The notes under the pieces are model-generated. The model had not been told where the DNA came from and did not search any database. It worked only from the letters and a program-made list of their open reading frames with translations. The translations under genes and the position numbers were made by a program. This document shows, in pieces, positions 24,915 through 33,644 of a stretch of DNA of 64,000 nucleotides (positions are counted from its first letter, which is position 1; every line of letters begins with the position of its first letter). Source of the stretch: Synechococcus sp. RS9909 (GTDB lineage: Bacteria; Cyanobacteriota; Cyanobacteriia; PCC-6307; Cyanobiaceae); the NCBI RefSeq assembly GCF_014279595.1, contig NZ_CP047943.1, positions 1,674,001 to 1,738,000 of the forward strand. The letters run 5' to 3'.

Positions 24915-25784
24915 TCAGCTTATGGAGGTCCGTTCTGCCGCGGTGAGCTCATGCAGGGCAGAGTAGTCGGCCCCATCCAGGTCGGTGCCTTCCGCCCGGG
25001 CCAGCAAAGCGGCCAGGCCCTCCAGGGCCTCGGCGTTCACCCCGGCCAGTGAGGCCTCGCGCAGGAACAGGTTGAGGTCCTTGCGCAGGAGGCTGGTGCT
25101 GAAGTTGGGGTCGGCGTAGTGATGCTCAAGCATCCGCGTCAGCTTCTTATCGACCGTGGGGGCGTAAAGGGCGGAGGGGCGCAGCACCGCCATGAACCGC
25201 TCCACGTCCAATCCGGCGGCCTGCACCAGGCGCAGGGCCAGCGAATAGCCATGGGTGAGGCTGGCGATCAGCTGGTTGAGCGCCAGTTTTGCCGCTGCCC
25301 CGGTGCCCACCGCACCCATCAGGCGCGGCTCGCTCGCCAGACCACGCAACAAGGGCAGTTGACGGGCGAAAACGGCCTCATCACCGCCCGCCATCACAAG
25401 CAAACGGCCCTGGAGCGCCTCCGGGCGGCTGCCAAGCACCGGCGCCTCCAGATAGCAGCCTCCCTGCCCCTGCGCCTGGGTCTCCAGGGCCACGCTTTCG
25501 CTGATGCCCATCGTGCCCATCGGCATCACACAGGCACCGCGCAGAGAACCGATCCGCGCCACCACCTCGGCCGTGACGGGGCCATCGCGCAGCACCGTGA
25601 TCACCGTGCCGGCTTCCTCAATGGCCTGGGCTGGATCCTCCAAGCGCTGGGCACCGGCGGAAACCAGAAGTTCACAGCGGGCTGGATCCCTGTTCCAGAC
25701 CCATAGCGAACAGCCAACCGTCAACAGGCGGTGGCCGATGGCGGAGCCGAGAAGGCCAGCCCCAAGCAGAGCAACCTTGGTCAT
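24915..25784 (-). CDS. Beta-hydroxyacid dehydrogenase (3-hydroxyisobutyrate / succinic-semialdehyde-reductase type)
   Basis: A 289-residue NAD(P)-dependent reductase of the 3-hydroxyisobutyrate dehydrogenase superfamily. The Rossmann motif is GAGLLGSAIGHRL at 8-20. MPMGTMGISES lies in the substrate loop. YLEAPVLGSRPEALQG followed by AAAKLALNQLIAS contains the catalytic Lys. Known homologues reduce glyoxylate or succinic semialdehyde, so either is possible. The ATG overlaps the stop of a possible 30-codon leader frame. Confidence 0.85.
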   Translation of the reverse strand: MTKVALLGAGLLGSAIGHRLLTVGCSLWVWNRDPARCELLVSAGAQRLEDPAQAIEEAGTVITVLRDGPVTAEVVARIGSLRGACVMPMGTMGISESVALETQAQGQGGCYLEAPVLGSRPEALQGRLLVMAGGDEAVFARQLPLLRGLASEPRLMGAVGTGAAAKLALNQLIASLTHGYSLALRLVQAAGLDVERFMAVLRPSALYAPTVDKKLTRMLEHHYADPNFSTSLLRKDLNLFLREASLAGVNAEALEGLAALLARAEGTDLDGADYSALHELTAAERTSIS

Positions 25785-25876
25785 CAGGCCGGACTCGTCT
25801 CCATTTCTGGCTCCAAGAGCCGATCGCGGGCATTGTTGAGCCTGGTCATCAACTCACGGAAACCTTGGCTTTCCAC
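25784..25876 (-). CDS. Possible 30-codon frame coupled to the dehydrogenase
   Basis: A GTG-initiated frame (ESQGFRELMTRLNNARDRLLEPEMETSPA) whose TGA overlaps the dehydrogenase ATG (TGATG). It would be a short charged helix. It may be a real small protein, a translation-coupling leader, or chance. Confidence 0.35.
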   Translation of the reverse strand: MESQGFRELMTRLNNARDRLLEPEMETSPA

Positions 25877-25899
25877 CTTGCTCGATCGCCGATCACGGA

Positions 25900-27144
25900 T
25901 CAGGTGCCCAAGCCAACAAAGGGTCGTGGGTCCTGATCGAAGCGATGCTCAAAGGGCAGCGGAGTCGGTTGGTCGTGACCTGCCAGAGCCGCTGTGCTCT
26001 CCAGTGCTTGCCGCAGCAGCCGGGCGCTGTGCAGAGGCATGTCGCGAGGCACCGAAATCCGGTCGCGCAGATAACGCAGAGCTGCCGCTGAGCCTGGAGC
26101 TGGCATCACAGGCGTCCCACCGATCAGCTTCGTGAGTGCTGCGCGCAAGGGCTGATCAAAACCCTCCCCGAGAGAACTGCGGGCCAGCAGCGTGCTGCGA
26201 TGGCGCAACACCCGCTCCAGGGCTCTGGCCTGGGGAGTCACCCCTCCTTCGGACGGTGACCAGCGGCATTCGAGGGCGCCAAGTCCCTCCCCTTGATCCA
26301 CCGCCGCGGCCATGCGTTGCTGCTGAGCACTGCCATCCGACCAGCAACCGCCCATCTGGGGAGGCAGATCATGGGCGTGGGTGTGCACGTCACTCTGGGT
26401 GCCCCGGTAAGTGGGCAGCTGCTCCAGCGCCGTGAGCCAGCGATCGATGCCGGGATGGGCTTCGCGCAAGGCAAACCCCTTGAAATAGGCCAGCGAGGCG
26501 TTCATGCGCTCCACATAGGGGATGAACACCAGATCCGCGCTGCCGGGTGTTGACCCCATCGGATCATCAGGATCCAGCCAATGTCCGCCACCACTAGCGA
26601 TCGCCTCCTCCATCTGGGCGGCCAGCCGCTGGAACTGATCCAGGGCACGTCGTTCCTGGTCCTCGCGCAGGCCTGGGCTGCAGAGCCACACACACCAGGC
26701 GCGGAACAGCAGCCGTTCCAGCTCACGCAATCGCCTCACCCGCCCGTCGTGCATGCCGGCTCCCAGCGGCCCGAAGGCGCGTTCGAGGGCCTCCAGGATG
26801 CGATCGCTTTCCGTGATCAACCGGCCATCCAACTCCAGGGCCGGCAGCATCCCCGAGGGCACCTTGGCGGTGAACCAAGGCTCCTTGGGGCCATAGCAGC
26901 GCATGGTCACCTTGCGGATTCGATAGGGAATCCGGCGGAACTCCAGCCACAACCACACCTTCTGGCAGTACGGGCACCAGGCGTGATGGTCGCGATACAG
27001 GGTGACGCGAACCGCGTCCTCGGGATGACCGAAAAGGCGCAAGGTCGCCTGGGCGTTCGTGGGGCCTTGGACCCGCTCCTCGGGTTCGGGAGCCAGGGCT
27101 TCCAACTCAGGCCAGCTCCAAGCCTCGTCTGCGGCTGCCCTCAT
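25900..27144 (-). CDS. Glutathione S-transferase-like protein
   Basis: A 414-residue protein. Residues about 45-125 form a thioredoxin-like GST N-domain with HAWCPYCQKVWLWLEF, a CPYC active-site motif as in glutaredoxin-like or omega-class GSTs, then KVPSGMLPALELDG and ITESDRILEAL for glutathione binding. A helical C-domain follows to about residue 255. The last 150 residues are an extra helical extension not seen in ordinary GSTs. Start: ATG two codons inside a GTG start. The role is likely thiol redox or glutathionyl transfer. Confidence 0.85.
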   Translation of the reverse strand: MRAAADEAWSWPELEALAPEPEERVQGPTNAQATLRLFGHPEDAVRVTLYRDHHAWCPYCQKVWLWLEFRRIPYRIRKVTMRCYGPKEPWFTAKVPSGMLPALELDGRLITESDRILEALERAFGPLGAGMHDGRVRRLRELERLLFRAWCVWLCSPGLREDQERRALDQFQRLAAQMEEAIASGGGHWLDPDDPMGSTPGSADLVFIPYVERMNASLAYFKGFALREAHPGIDRWLTALEQLPTYRGTQSDVHTHAHDLPPQMGGCWSDGSAQQQRMAAAVDQGEGLGALECRWSPSEGGVTPQARALERVLRHRSTLLARSSLGEGFDQPLRAALTKLIGGTPVMPAPGSAAALRYLRDRISVPRDMPLHSARLLRQALESTAALAGHDQPTPLPFEHRFDQDPRPFVGLGT

Positions 27145-27188
27145 TGCCACACCATCCCCGCAAACCCCGACGGGCCAAAGGTTGGCAG

Positions 27189-27224
27189 AAAAAAAGCGCC
27201 CGCTGGTGTGAGGAAGACGAGCGC
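27189..27224 (-). terminator. Intrinsic terminator after the alcohol dehydrogenase
   Basis: Minus strand: stem GCGCTCG / CGGGCGC (one T-G pair) with a 15-nt loop, then seven T. It lies 48 bp past the dehydrogenase stop and just ahead of the GST gene. Confidence 0.8.
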
Positions 27225-27271
27225 CGATTTCCCAGCCCCATGGTTAACGCCACGTAAAGACATGGCGTCGT

Positions 27272-28282
27272 TCAATCCGCTACCGAATCGAGAACAAAGC
27301 GATAGCGCACATCGCCACGGCGCAGCCGATCGATCGCTTCATTGAGCCGATCCATCGGCAGGTGCTCCACCTGCGGGCGGATGTTGTGCCGCACGCAGAA
27401 CTCCACCATCTTCATCAGGCTGGCGGGTGATGAGGTGGGGCTGCCGGTGATGGAGCGGCGGGCCATGATCAGGTCGAAGGCGCTCACCTGCAACGGTTCG
27501 AGCACAGCGCCGAGCTGATGCAAACGGCCGAGGGGAGCCAGGGAGCCCATCACGGCACCCCAGTCGAGGGCGTGGTTGACGGTGTTGATCACCAGGTCGA
27601 AGCGGCCGGCCAGATCAGGCAGCTCCTCCAACGACTCGACGTGATGGGCCCCGAAACGCTTCGCCTCCTCCGCCTTGGCGAGATGGGTGGTGAGCGCGGT
27701 GACCTCACACCCCCAGGCGCGGGCGAACTGCAGGGCCATGTGGCCAAGCCCACCGATGCCGATCACCGCCACATGGGCCGTGGGCGACACCACCTCATCC
27801 ACCAAGGGCGCAAACACGGTGATCCCCCCGCAGAACAGAGGGCCAGCCGCCGCCGGATCCATCCCCTCCGGCAGGCGAATCGCCCAATCCTGGCGGGCGG
27901 TGACGTGGCTGGCAAAACCACCCTGGCGGCCCACGATCGTGGCCTCGAGGGACCCGCAGAGATTGGCGGTGCCGCCGAGACAGAGGGCGCAATGCATGCA
28001 ACTGCCGCTGATCCAGCCCAAGCCGCGCAGCTCGCCGATCACACCGGGATCCACCCCCTCACCCACGCGCACCACTCGGCCGACCACCTCATGGCCGGGG
28101 ACCAACGGATAGGCACTCAGGCCCCAGTTGTTGTCGAGCATCGACAGGTCGCTGTGACAGAGGCCGCAATGCAGCACCTCGAGCACGAGCTCACCGGCCG
28201 CCGGCTCCAGCATCGCTCGCTCGGCCCGCTCCAGGGGTGCGCCGGCCTCACGGGCCTGCCACACGGTGATCGTCACAACCAA
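27272..28282 (-). CDS. Zinc-dependent alcohol dehydrogenase (cinnamyl-alcohol/YjgB type)
   Basis: A 336-residue medium-chain dehydrogenase. Catalytic zinc ligands are in HCGLCHSDL and the GHEVVGRV motif. The structural zinc cluster is SGSCMHCALCLGGTANLC. The NADP-type Rossmann motif is VIGIGGLGHMALQFARAWG. The pattern fits the broad-specificity YjgB/AdhA aldehyde reductases known from cyanobacteria. Its promoter must lie in the AT-richer gap shared with the divergent DUF1651 gene. Confidence 0.9.
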   Translation of the reverse strand: MVVTITVWQAREAGAPLERAERAMLEPAAGELVLEVLHCGLCHSDLSMLDNNWGLSAYPLVPGHEVVGRVVRVGEGVDPGVIGELRGLGWISGSCMHCALCLGGTANLCGSLEATIVGRQGGFASHVTARQDWAIRLPEGMDPAAAGPLFCGGITVFAPLVDEVVSPTAHVAVIGIGGLGHMALQFARAWGCEVTALTTHLAKAEEAKRFGAHHVESLEELPDLAGRFDLVINTVNHALDWGAVMGSLAPLGRLHQLGAVLEPLQVSAFDLIMARRSITGSPTSSPASLMKMVEFCVRHNIRPQVEHLPMDRLNEAIDRLRRGDVRYRFVLDSVAD

Positions 28283-28327
28283 AACCTACGTGAACCCTCG
28301 TTCTAACCAGGGCCACCCCACTCGTGG

Positions 28328-28356
28328 TTGACACATTTGTACTACGGCTCTAGAAC
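28328..28356 (+). promoter_or_regulatory. Sigma-70-type promoter ahead of the DUF1651 gene
   Basis: TTGACA at 28328-28333, a 17-bp spacer and TAGAAC at 28351-28356 (perfect -35, four-of-six -10). It is oriented plus, 120 bp before the DUF1651 start. Confidence 0.6.
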
Positions 28357-28475
28357 AAGCGTACCAGCGCCGGATCCATGGCCTCCAGCTCCCCCTACGC
28401 CCCCTTCAAAGCCGAGGCCTGGATGCGCGCCATCGTCATCGCGCCCCGCAAGCCAGTCCTCTCGCCCCGCAAGCA

Positions 28476-28724
28476 ATGCCCAGGCACGGTTGGATCCAGG
28501 ACCCCCGCACGAGCGACACGAAGCGTTTCCATGCCGACGAAAAAAGCTGGAACCGCGATCCGCGCGTGTTCGTGGATTCAGGGCGACCTCTTCCAGGCCA
28601 GCCCCCACTGCTGAAAACCAGGGTCTATCTGCGCCGCGACACGGCGGAACTGCTCTGGCGCGAGCTGCTGCGCGTCGGCTGGCGCACCTGCGAGCCCCAA
28701 TGGGGTGCCGATGTCGACGTCTGA
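28476..28724 (+). CDS. DUF1651 protein
   Basis: An 82-residue protein of the picocyanobacterial DUF1651 family: a W...D....KRFHADEKSWNRDPRVFVDSG N-terminal unit, then LLKTRVYLRRDTAELLWRELLRVGW and P.WGADVDV. Function is unknown. These genes are numerous in marine Synechococcus and Prochlorococcus genomes. A short repeated CGCCCCGCAAGC lies just upstream. Its end is 4 bp from the convergent cupin gene. Confidence 0.85.
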   Translation: MPRHGWIQDPRTSDTKRFHADEKSWNRDPRVFVDSGRPLPGQPPLLKTRVYLRRDTAELLWRELLRVGWRTCEPQWGADVDV

Positions 28725-28728
28725 GCGA

Positions 28729-29025
28729 TCAGGTGAAGCGGTAGTGCTTCCGCACGGGCTTGTGCACAGTCCAGGTGCAGCGCAGCCCCTTGGGGAAATC
28801 CACCAGATCTCCCGCGCCGAAATGCACCGGCTCACCATCGTCGGGGGTGACGGTCACCTCACCTTCGATCACCAGGCAGGTTTCGTGCTGGTCGTAATGC
28901 CAGGGGAAGCTGCTCACCTCACAGCCCCAGATCGGCCACTGCCGCGCCCCCAGAGCGATCACCACGCTTTCCGGGCAAGGAGAGGTCACACGAATCGGCA
29001 CAACGCCTGCATCACAGCCAGTCAC
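28729..29025 (-). CDS. Small cupin (Cupin_3/DUF861 type)
   Basis: A 98-residue single-domain cupin. The two histidine-containing cupin motifs are reduced but recognisable: FPWHYDQHETCLVIEGEVTVTPDDGE, then FGAGDLVDFPKGLRCTW. Members include (S)-ureidoglycine and sugar-binding cupins and many of unknown ligand. It follows the Rieske oxygenase gene with a 4-bp overlap, so it is co-transcribed. Confidence 0.8.
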   Translation of the reverse strand: MTGCDAGVVPIRVTSPCPESVVIALGARQWPIWGCEVSSFPWHYDQHETCLVIEGEVTVTPDDGEPVHFGAGDLVDFPKGLRCTWTVHKPVRKHYRFT

Positions 29026-30341
29026 TCATGATTGCGTGGCGCCTGGCCATCCCCGGCGAGCAGGCCCTGCTCCCAGCGCCCCAGCTGACGCAGCGCCAGT
29101 CCTGAAGCCAGAGCGAGCCCAAGGCCAACGGCACTGATCGAGCCCCACTGACCCAGGCCCACCAACGCCGCCGACAGCCAGAGCATGGCGATCAGCCAGG
29201 GCCGCAGGGCACGAAGTCGTTGCAACGCCCCAGAACAGCTGCGGCAATGCCGGGTATGGCTCCGCTCGCGATCCATCAGCGCCTCCAGCCCCTGGCGCGG
29301 CGGCAGAGCCCGACCCGGGAACGGACCACCACCCTGGCGCTGCACCCAGCGATGCAGAGCGGCCACATAACAATCAGAGTCGGTCGGCAGGTAGAAGGCG
29401 TTCTCAGCAGCCGCAGAGCCTCCAGCGGCCTCGAGCACCCGCTCCTGCCAGTGCAGGAACACCTGGTCGTCTTCCAGCACCTTGTGGTTGCCGATGTGCT
29501 GCAACCAGCGAGGGCGCAGACCGAGCAGCAACCGCGGCGCAGCCGCCTGGAACTGGAAGGGGAAGCGGGCAAAGAGCCGGCACTCCCCCGGCCGGATCGG
29601 CACCGCATACACCACCGTGAGGATGCGGGCAAACCCCTTGGCGGTGAGGTCGTGCCACATCAGCTGGGGGGCCCGGAAGCAGGTGGCCTGGGAGCCGAGC
29701 TTGCCCCGCCGCGGCCCCTCCTGCCAGAACGCCTCGAAACCGGTGCCATCCTCCCGGGTGATCTCGGCCTGCACAGGAGCGGCGTTGTCGCGCCGCCCTA
29801 CGGTGCGGTGGTGGGTGAAGGGCACGTGGCTCACATCGAGCACGTTCTCCAGCAGCGTCAGCGCATCCATCGGCAGGTCCCGGAAGGTGTCCTGCACCAC
29901 CCAGCCATCGGCCCACCCCTCCCCCTGCTCCTGCAGCACCGGCACCAGGGGGAGCGCCGCCGGATCGGCTGACGCCGGATCGCCACTCCACACAAAGAGC
30001 AAGCCCTGGGCGCTGGCGGTGGGCAAGCTGCGGCAGCTGGATCGCCGCCCCTCCGGCCTTGCCTCCTCCGTCATCTGGGGAATGCGGCGGCAATGGCCGC
30101 TGCCATCAAAACTCCAGCCGTGATACGGGCACTCCAATTGCCCCTCCGCATTGATCCGCCCCTCACTCAGGGGCACGAGGCGGTGGGGGCAAACGTCGTC
30201 GAAAGCGCGCCACTGACCAGCCTCGCGATCCCACCAGAGCACCAGATCCCGCTCCAGCAGCGTGAAACGCGAGGGCCGACCCCGATCCAGGTCGCACAGA
30301 TAGGCCACGGGCCACCACTGTTCGCTCCAGCTGGGGGGCAT
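29022..30341 (-). CDS. Rieske oxygenase, pheophorbide a oxygenase/Tic55-like
   Basis: A 439-residue membrane-anchored Rieske non-haem iron oxygenase. The [2Fe-2S] ligands are in CPHR (C51, H53) and CPYHGW (C71, H74). The mononuclear iron site is in NVLDVSHVPFTHH. The C-terminal region has the PaO-family CxxC (HCRSCSGAL) followed by two hydrophobic helices. Plant homologues open the chlorophyll ring or oxidise related pigments. In cyanobacteria the substrate is not established, so a pigment role is inferred. Confidence 0.88.
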   Translation of the reverse strand: MPPSWSEQWWPVAYLCDLDRGRPSRFTLLERDLVLWWDREAGQWRAFDDVCPHRLVPLSEGRINAEGQLECPYHGWSFDGSGHCRRIPQMTEEARPEGRRSSCRSLPTASAQGLLFVWSGDPASADPAALPLVPVLQEQGEGWADGWVVQDTFRDLPMDALTLLENVLDVSHVPFTHHRTVGRRDNAAPVQAEITREDGTGFEAFWQEGPRRGKLGSQATCFRAPQLMWHDLTAKGFARILTVVYAVPIRPGECRLFARFPFQFQAAAPRLLLGLRPRWLQHIGNHKVLEDDQVFLHWQERVLEAAGGSAAAENAFYLPTDSDCYVAALHRWVQRQGGGPFPGRALPPRQGLEALMDRERSHTRHCRSCSGALQRLRALRPWLIAMLWLSAALVGLGQWGSISAVGLGLALASGLALRQLGRWEQGLLAGDGQAPRNHE

Positions 30342-30402
30342 GGCTCAGACACAGATGCGGCCATGATCGCCCCATGGGCAGCATCACCGTGACCTCAGGC
30401 CG

Positions 30403-31335
30403 ATGATCGAATCCGGCAACTACGGCGATCCACCGCGCACGCGCCGCAAGGACTACTCGCATGTGCTGCTGCAATTGCTCAGCCGCATGCGCTACGACCT
30501 CCTCTTGCTGCTGGTCGTGACCGGCCTCGTGATGGGGGGGGTGATCCCGAGAGGCTGGGTGGAGAGCGATGAGATCGTGCGCATCCTCGGCATCGCCGTC
30601 TCGATCTTCATCGGTTTTCGCAACACCCAGGCGATCAGTCGCTGGTGGGAAGCCCGCAAACTCTGGGGAACCATGGTGAACCAGAGCCGCAACTGGGCCG
30701 ACAGCCTCGCCGCCTACCTCCCGGTTTCACCCGCGGGGCGGCGCTGGACGACGCGGCTGGTTCGCCTGCAAGTGGCGATCGTGTGGCAGTTGAATTTTCA
30801 GTTGCGCAACTCCTGGCACCGGGATCTGCGCAGCCTGCAGAACGAGCTTCTCCAAGCCCTGCGGCTGCCGGACACCACCACCCTCCGCCAGCTCGGCAGA
30901 CAACGGGGGCTGTGGTTGCAGCGCTTGCACGCCGAAGGCTTGATCGATGGCTGGGGACGGCACCAGCTGGTGGAGGTGGGCAATGCCTGCACCGATGCGA
31001 TCGGCGGTCTGGAGCGGATCCGCAACACCCCCCTGCCAGCGTCGTATGACGTGTTCGTGCGGATCATCAACTGGGTGTTCGGCATCCAGCTGTTGCTCAG
31101 TTTTCACTACCAGAACGGAGGCCGCTTCAGCAGCTTCAACGGCTTCATGATCATGCTCTGCTTCCTGATGGCCGAGCGAATTGGTGCCTATGTGGAAGGG
31201 CCCTTTGATGCCGATGGCAGCAGTTTCTCGCTACCTCTCAACAGCATCTGTCTCACGATCAGTCGCGATCTGCTGGGATCGGAGGCTGATCATGTGCTGC
31301 ACCTGCAATCGCAGGATCCCGTGCGCTGGACCTGA
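30403..31335 (+). CDS. Bestrophin-family anion channel (UPF0187)
   Basis: A 310-residue protein of the bestrophin/UPF0187 family, with an early helix LLLLLVVTGLVMGGVIP, then LGIAVSIFIGFRNTQAISRWWEARKLWG (the family's conserved N-x-x-R-WWEAR element), and later PLPASYDVFVRIINWVFG. Family channels pass chloride and bicarbonate. Algal thylakoid members supply bicarbonate for CO2 fixation, which is a plausible role here. A DUF1499 gene follows 2 bp after the stop. Confidence 0.88.
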   Translation: MIESGNYGDPPRTRRKDYSHVLLQLLSRMRYDLLLLLVVTGLVMGGVIPRGWVESDEIVRILGIAVSIFIGFRNTQAISRWWEARKLWGTMVNQSRNWADSLAAYLPVSPAGRRWTTRLVRLQVAIVWQLNFQLRNSWHRDLRSLQNELLQALRLPDTTTLRQLGRQRGLWLQRLHAEGLIDGWGRHQLVEVGNACTDAIGGLERIRNTPLPASYDVFVRIINWVFGIQLLLSFHYQNGGRFSSFNGFMIMLCFLMAERIGAYVEGPFDADGSSFSLPLNSICLTISRDLLGSEADHVLHLQSQDPVRWT

Positions 31336-31337
31336 CC

Positions 31338-31745
31338 ATGGACCCACTCATCCGCTTCACCATCCCCTTCATCCTGGGGCTCCTGCACCTGATCGGACCG
31401 GTGCCAGCCGACCTCGGTGTCCAGCAGGGCCAGCTCAGTCCGTGCCCCTCACCGGCCCACTGCGCGCGTCAGGCCTGGAGCGTGCAGAACCCGGCGCAGG
31501 CGCTGGAGGGTCTGGCCGACCAGCTGCGCGAGGCGCCGCGCACGACCGTGGTGGAGCAGAGCGACACCTACCTGCATGTCACCTGCAGCAGTCGTCTGTT
31601 CGGCTTTGTCGACGATCTCGAGCTCTATGCCGATCAAGAGCGGCAGCAACTGCAGGCCCGATCGGTGTCCCGCCTCGGCGACTCCGACCTGGGCGTGAAC
31701 GCCCGGCGCCTGGAGGCACTGCATCAGCAGCTGAGCAATAGTTGA
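31338..31745 (+). CDS. DUF1499 protein
   Basis: A 135-residue exported protein of the DUF1499 family: a hydrophobic start, CPSPAHCARQ with two Cys, then PRTTVVEQSDTYLHVTCSSRLFGFVDDLELYAD and the conserved SVSRLGDSDLGVNARRLE. Function is unknown. Chloroplast homologues associate with thylakoids. It is paired with the bestrophin gene and overlaps the convergent flavoprotein by 22 bp. Confidence 0.85.
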   Translation: MDPLIRFTIPFILGLLHLIGPVPADLGVQQGQLSPCPSPAHCARQAWSVQNPAQALEGLADQLREAPRTTVVEQSDTYLHVTCSSRLFGFVDDLELYADQERQQLQARSVSRLGDSDLGVNARRLEALHQQLSNS

Positions 31746-32848
31746 TCGGCGAGATCGAGGGCGCTCTGAAGCGCGCCTTCGGCCATGGCGAAGCCCGGGC
31801 CGGCGATCCAGTCGCCACAGAAGCCAACCCGGCTTCGGGCACACCACTGCAGCGGCGGCGCCAAACCGGGTGCGATGGGTTGGGCCGCCCCCCAGCGCAT
31901 CACGCCGAGCTCCTGGGCCTGGGCCAACGACGCCTGCAGATCCGGCCAGGGGCTCAGAAGCTCGGGCAGCAGCTCCGATTGCTTCGCCGCTGCATTCGCG
32001 GCGCCCCCGTCGAGGCCATGCACCACCAGTGCCAAACGGCCATCGCGCTGACGCTGCAACACGAGCCGTTCCACCCCGAAATGCTGCTGCGCCTGCGGCG
32101 TCAGCCAGATCTGCCGCGGAACCGCCGCCACCTCCGACGACGCCTGCGCGGGCAGCTCCAGCATCAGGTTCCAGCGCACCGACGGCTGCATCGCAGCGAT
32201 GGCCCGTAAGGCCTGATCCAGGCGGGGATCCTCCCCCTCGGGCAGGGCAAGCCGCAGCGGCACCTTGGGCCAGCCGAGCAGGGCCAGGGACCGGGGATGG
32301 GCCAGCAGCGTGCCACTGAGCACCAGCGTGCGAGCCAGGATCGCCTGGTCGAGCCTCCAGCCCTGGGGGCCATGCTCCAGCGTCCGGATCCGCCCGCCGA
32401 AACGGGTGGTGGTGGCGCCACCGCCAGCGGCCAGCAGCGCCTCCGCCACCGCCGCCATCGTCGGCAGCCCCCGCCAACGGGGTCCGCCCAGCAAGGGGTG
32501 CTCAGGCGGGGCCACCAGCTGAACAGCGCCAGACCCCAGCGCGAGCCCCACCACCTCGCCCCGATCAGGCACCAACACCCCCTGGGCGATCAAGGGCTCC
32601 AGCAACGCAGCCAAGGCCGCCTGGGGCTGCTGGCTGAAGCTCAGGGTCGGGCTGCCATGGTCAAGCCGCCAGAGCGGATCATCGCGGCGACGCCGGGTTG
32701 ACGCCCGTCCGCCCGCACCACGCCCCGCTTCCAGCACCAGGATCGAGCCGCCAAAGCCCCTGGCCCGCAGGGCCGCCACCAGGCCACAACCCGACAGACC
32801 AGCGCCGATGATGGCGAGATCAACACGCTGATCGGCGGTCGCTTGCAT
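31724..32848 (-). CDS. FAD-dependent oxidoreductase (renalase/NAD(P)-binding type)
   Basis: A 374-residue flavoprotein with N-terminal dinucleotide motif IIGAGLSGCGLVAAL, LVLEAGRGAGGRASTRR and a C-terminal VGFCGDWIAGPGFAMAEGALQSA FAD-binding element. It resembles renalase-like amine or dihydropyridine oxidoreductases common in cyanobacteria. The ATG at 32848 directly follows the T-run of a terminator-like hairpin, so no ribosome site exists. A GTG at 32914 with a distant GGAGG is the alternative, and would put the hairpin inside the coding region. Confidence 0.8.
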   Translation of the reverse strand: MQATADQRVDLAIIGAGLSGCGLVAALRARGFGGSILVLEAGRGAGGRASTRRRRDDPLWRLDHGSPTLSFSQQPQAALAALLEPLIAQGVLVPDRGEVVGLALGSGAVQLVAPPEHPLLGGPRWRGLPTMAAVAEALLAAGGGATTTRFGGRIRTLEHGPQGWRLDQAILARTLVLSGTLLAHPRSLALLGWPKVPLRLALPEGEDPRLDQALRAIAAMQPSVRWNLMLELPAQASSEVAAVPRQIWLTPQAQQHFGVERLVLQRQRDGRLALVVHGLDGGAANAAAKQSELLPELLSPWPDLQASLAQAQELGVMRWGAAQPIAPGLAPPLQWCARSRVGFCGDWIAGPGFAMAEGALQSALDLADQLLLSC

Positions 32849-32872
32849 AAAAAAGACGGGTGGCGGCCCGTC
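32849..32872 (-). terminator. Terminator-like hairpin abutting the flavoprotein start codon
   Basis: Minus strand: GACGGG, 6-nt loop, CCCGTC and six T, with the next three bases being the ATG. It could end transcription from the upstream SDR gene or act as an attenuator for the flavoprotein. Confidence 0.75.
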
Positions 32873-32959
32873 TCTCAACTCCCGACATTGTTCCCGAGGA
32901 AACCCCAGGCCCACGCGTTATCGCGCACCTCCCCCAGGGACTGCTGTAGGAATCAATAC

Positions 32960-33634
32960 TCAAAGCGCAGCTCCCAGCACCGCGCCGAGGGGTTGAGGCG
33001 CCAGATCGGGGCGACTGGTGACCTCAAGAATCCGACCGATCGACGCCGGGGTGTCCAACGCCTCCACACAGGCCGTCGCCACCAAACGGCGGGGAATGGC
33101 ATTGCTGGTCTGCGCGTCGGGGCCCGTCCAGAGAATGCCCTCCGACGCCAGTCCGTCTTCCCGCTCGGAGAGCCCACCCGGTCGGATCACGGTCCAGTCC
33201 AGACCGCTGCGCTCAAGAGCCCTCTCGCCCACGCGCTTCCACACCAGGATCAACCCGAACAGGTTGAGCGGATGGCGCCAACGACCAGCGCAGAGGGAAC
33301 TCACCAACAGCACCCGGCGCACGCCCAGCCGGCGGCAGCTCTCCACCTGGCGCTGCACGCCCCAGGCATCCACCCGCATCGGTCCGCTGAGATCCACCGA
33401 AGGCCGCGCGCCCGTGGCGATCACCAAGCCATCGACTCCCATGAGGGCGGCATCGAGGGCGACGGCATCGGAGAGCTCAAGCCGGCGCTGGTCGCAGCCG
33501 TGCAAGCTCTCAGGCAGCTGCGATGCAGGCCGAAGCAGCAGACGCGGTTGATCACCGCGCTTCAGCAGTTCTTCAGCGATGCGGTACCCGGTCTTGCCGG
33601 AGGCACCGCTGATGGCAATCGTGCGTGGAGACAT
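32960..33634 (-). CDS. NAD(P)H-binding atypical SDR protein
   Basis: A 224-residue NmrA/YwnB-like atypical short-chain dehydrogenase. The nucleotide motif is ISGASGKTGYRIAEELL at 8-24, followed by ATGARPS, VLLVSSLCAG and WTVIRPGGLSE. The catalytic Tyr-x3-Lys is not obvious, as usual for atypical members that act as chaperones or regulators (photosystem assembly factors in cyanobacteria belong to this class). The specific role is unknown. Confidence 0.8.
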   Translation of the reverse strand: MSPRTIAISGASGKTGYRIAEELLKRGDQPRLLLRPASQLPESLHGCDQRRLELSDAVALDAALMGVDGLVIATGARPSVDLSGPMRVDAWGVQRQVESCRRLGVRRVLLVSSLCAGRWRHPLNLFGLILVWKRVGERALERSGLDWTVIRPGGLSEREDGLASEGILWTGPDAQTSNAIPRRLVATACVEALDTPASIGRILEVTSRPDLAPQPLGAVLGAAL

Positions 33635-33644
33635 GGCAGAACGT

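Noticed and set aside
28378-28614. Alternative plus-strand frame overlapping the DUF1651 gene start
   Set aside because: Ser/Arg-rich product without family features; the DUF1651 frame has a clear signature.
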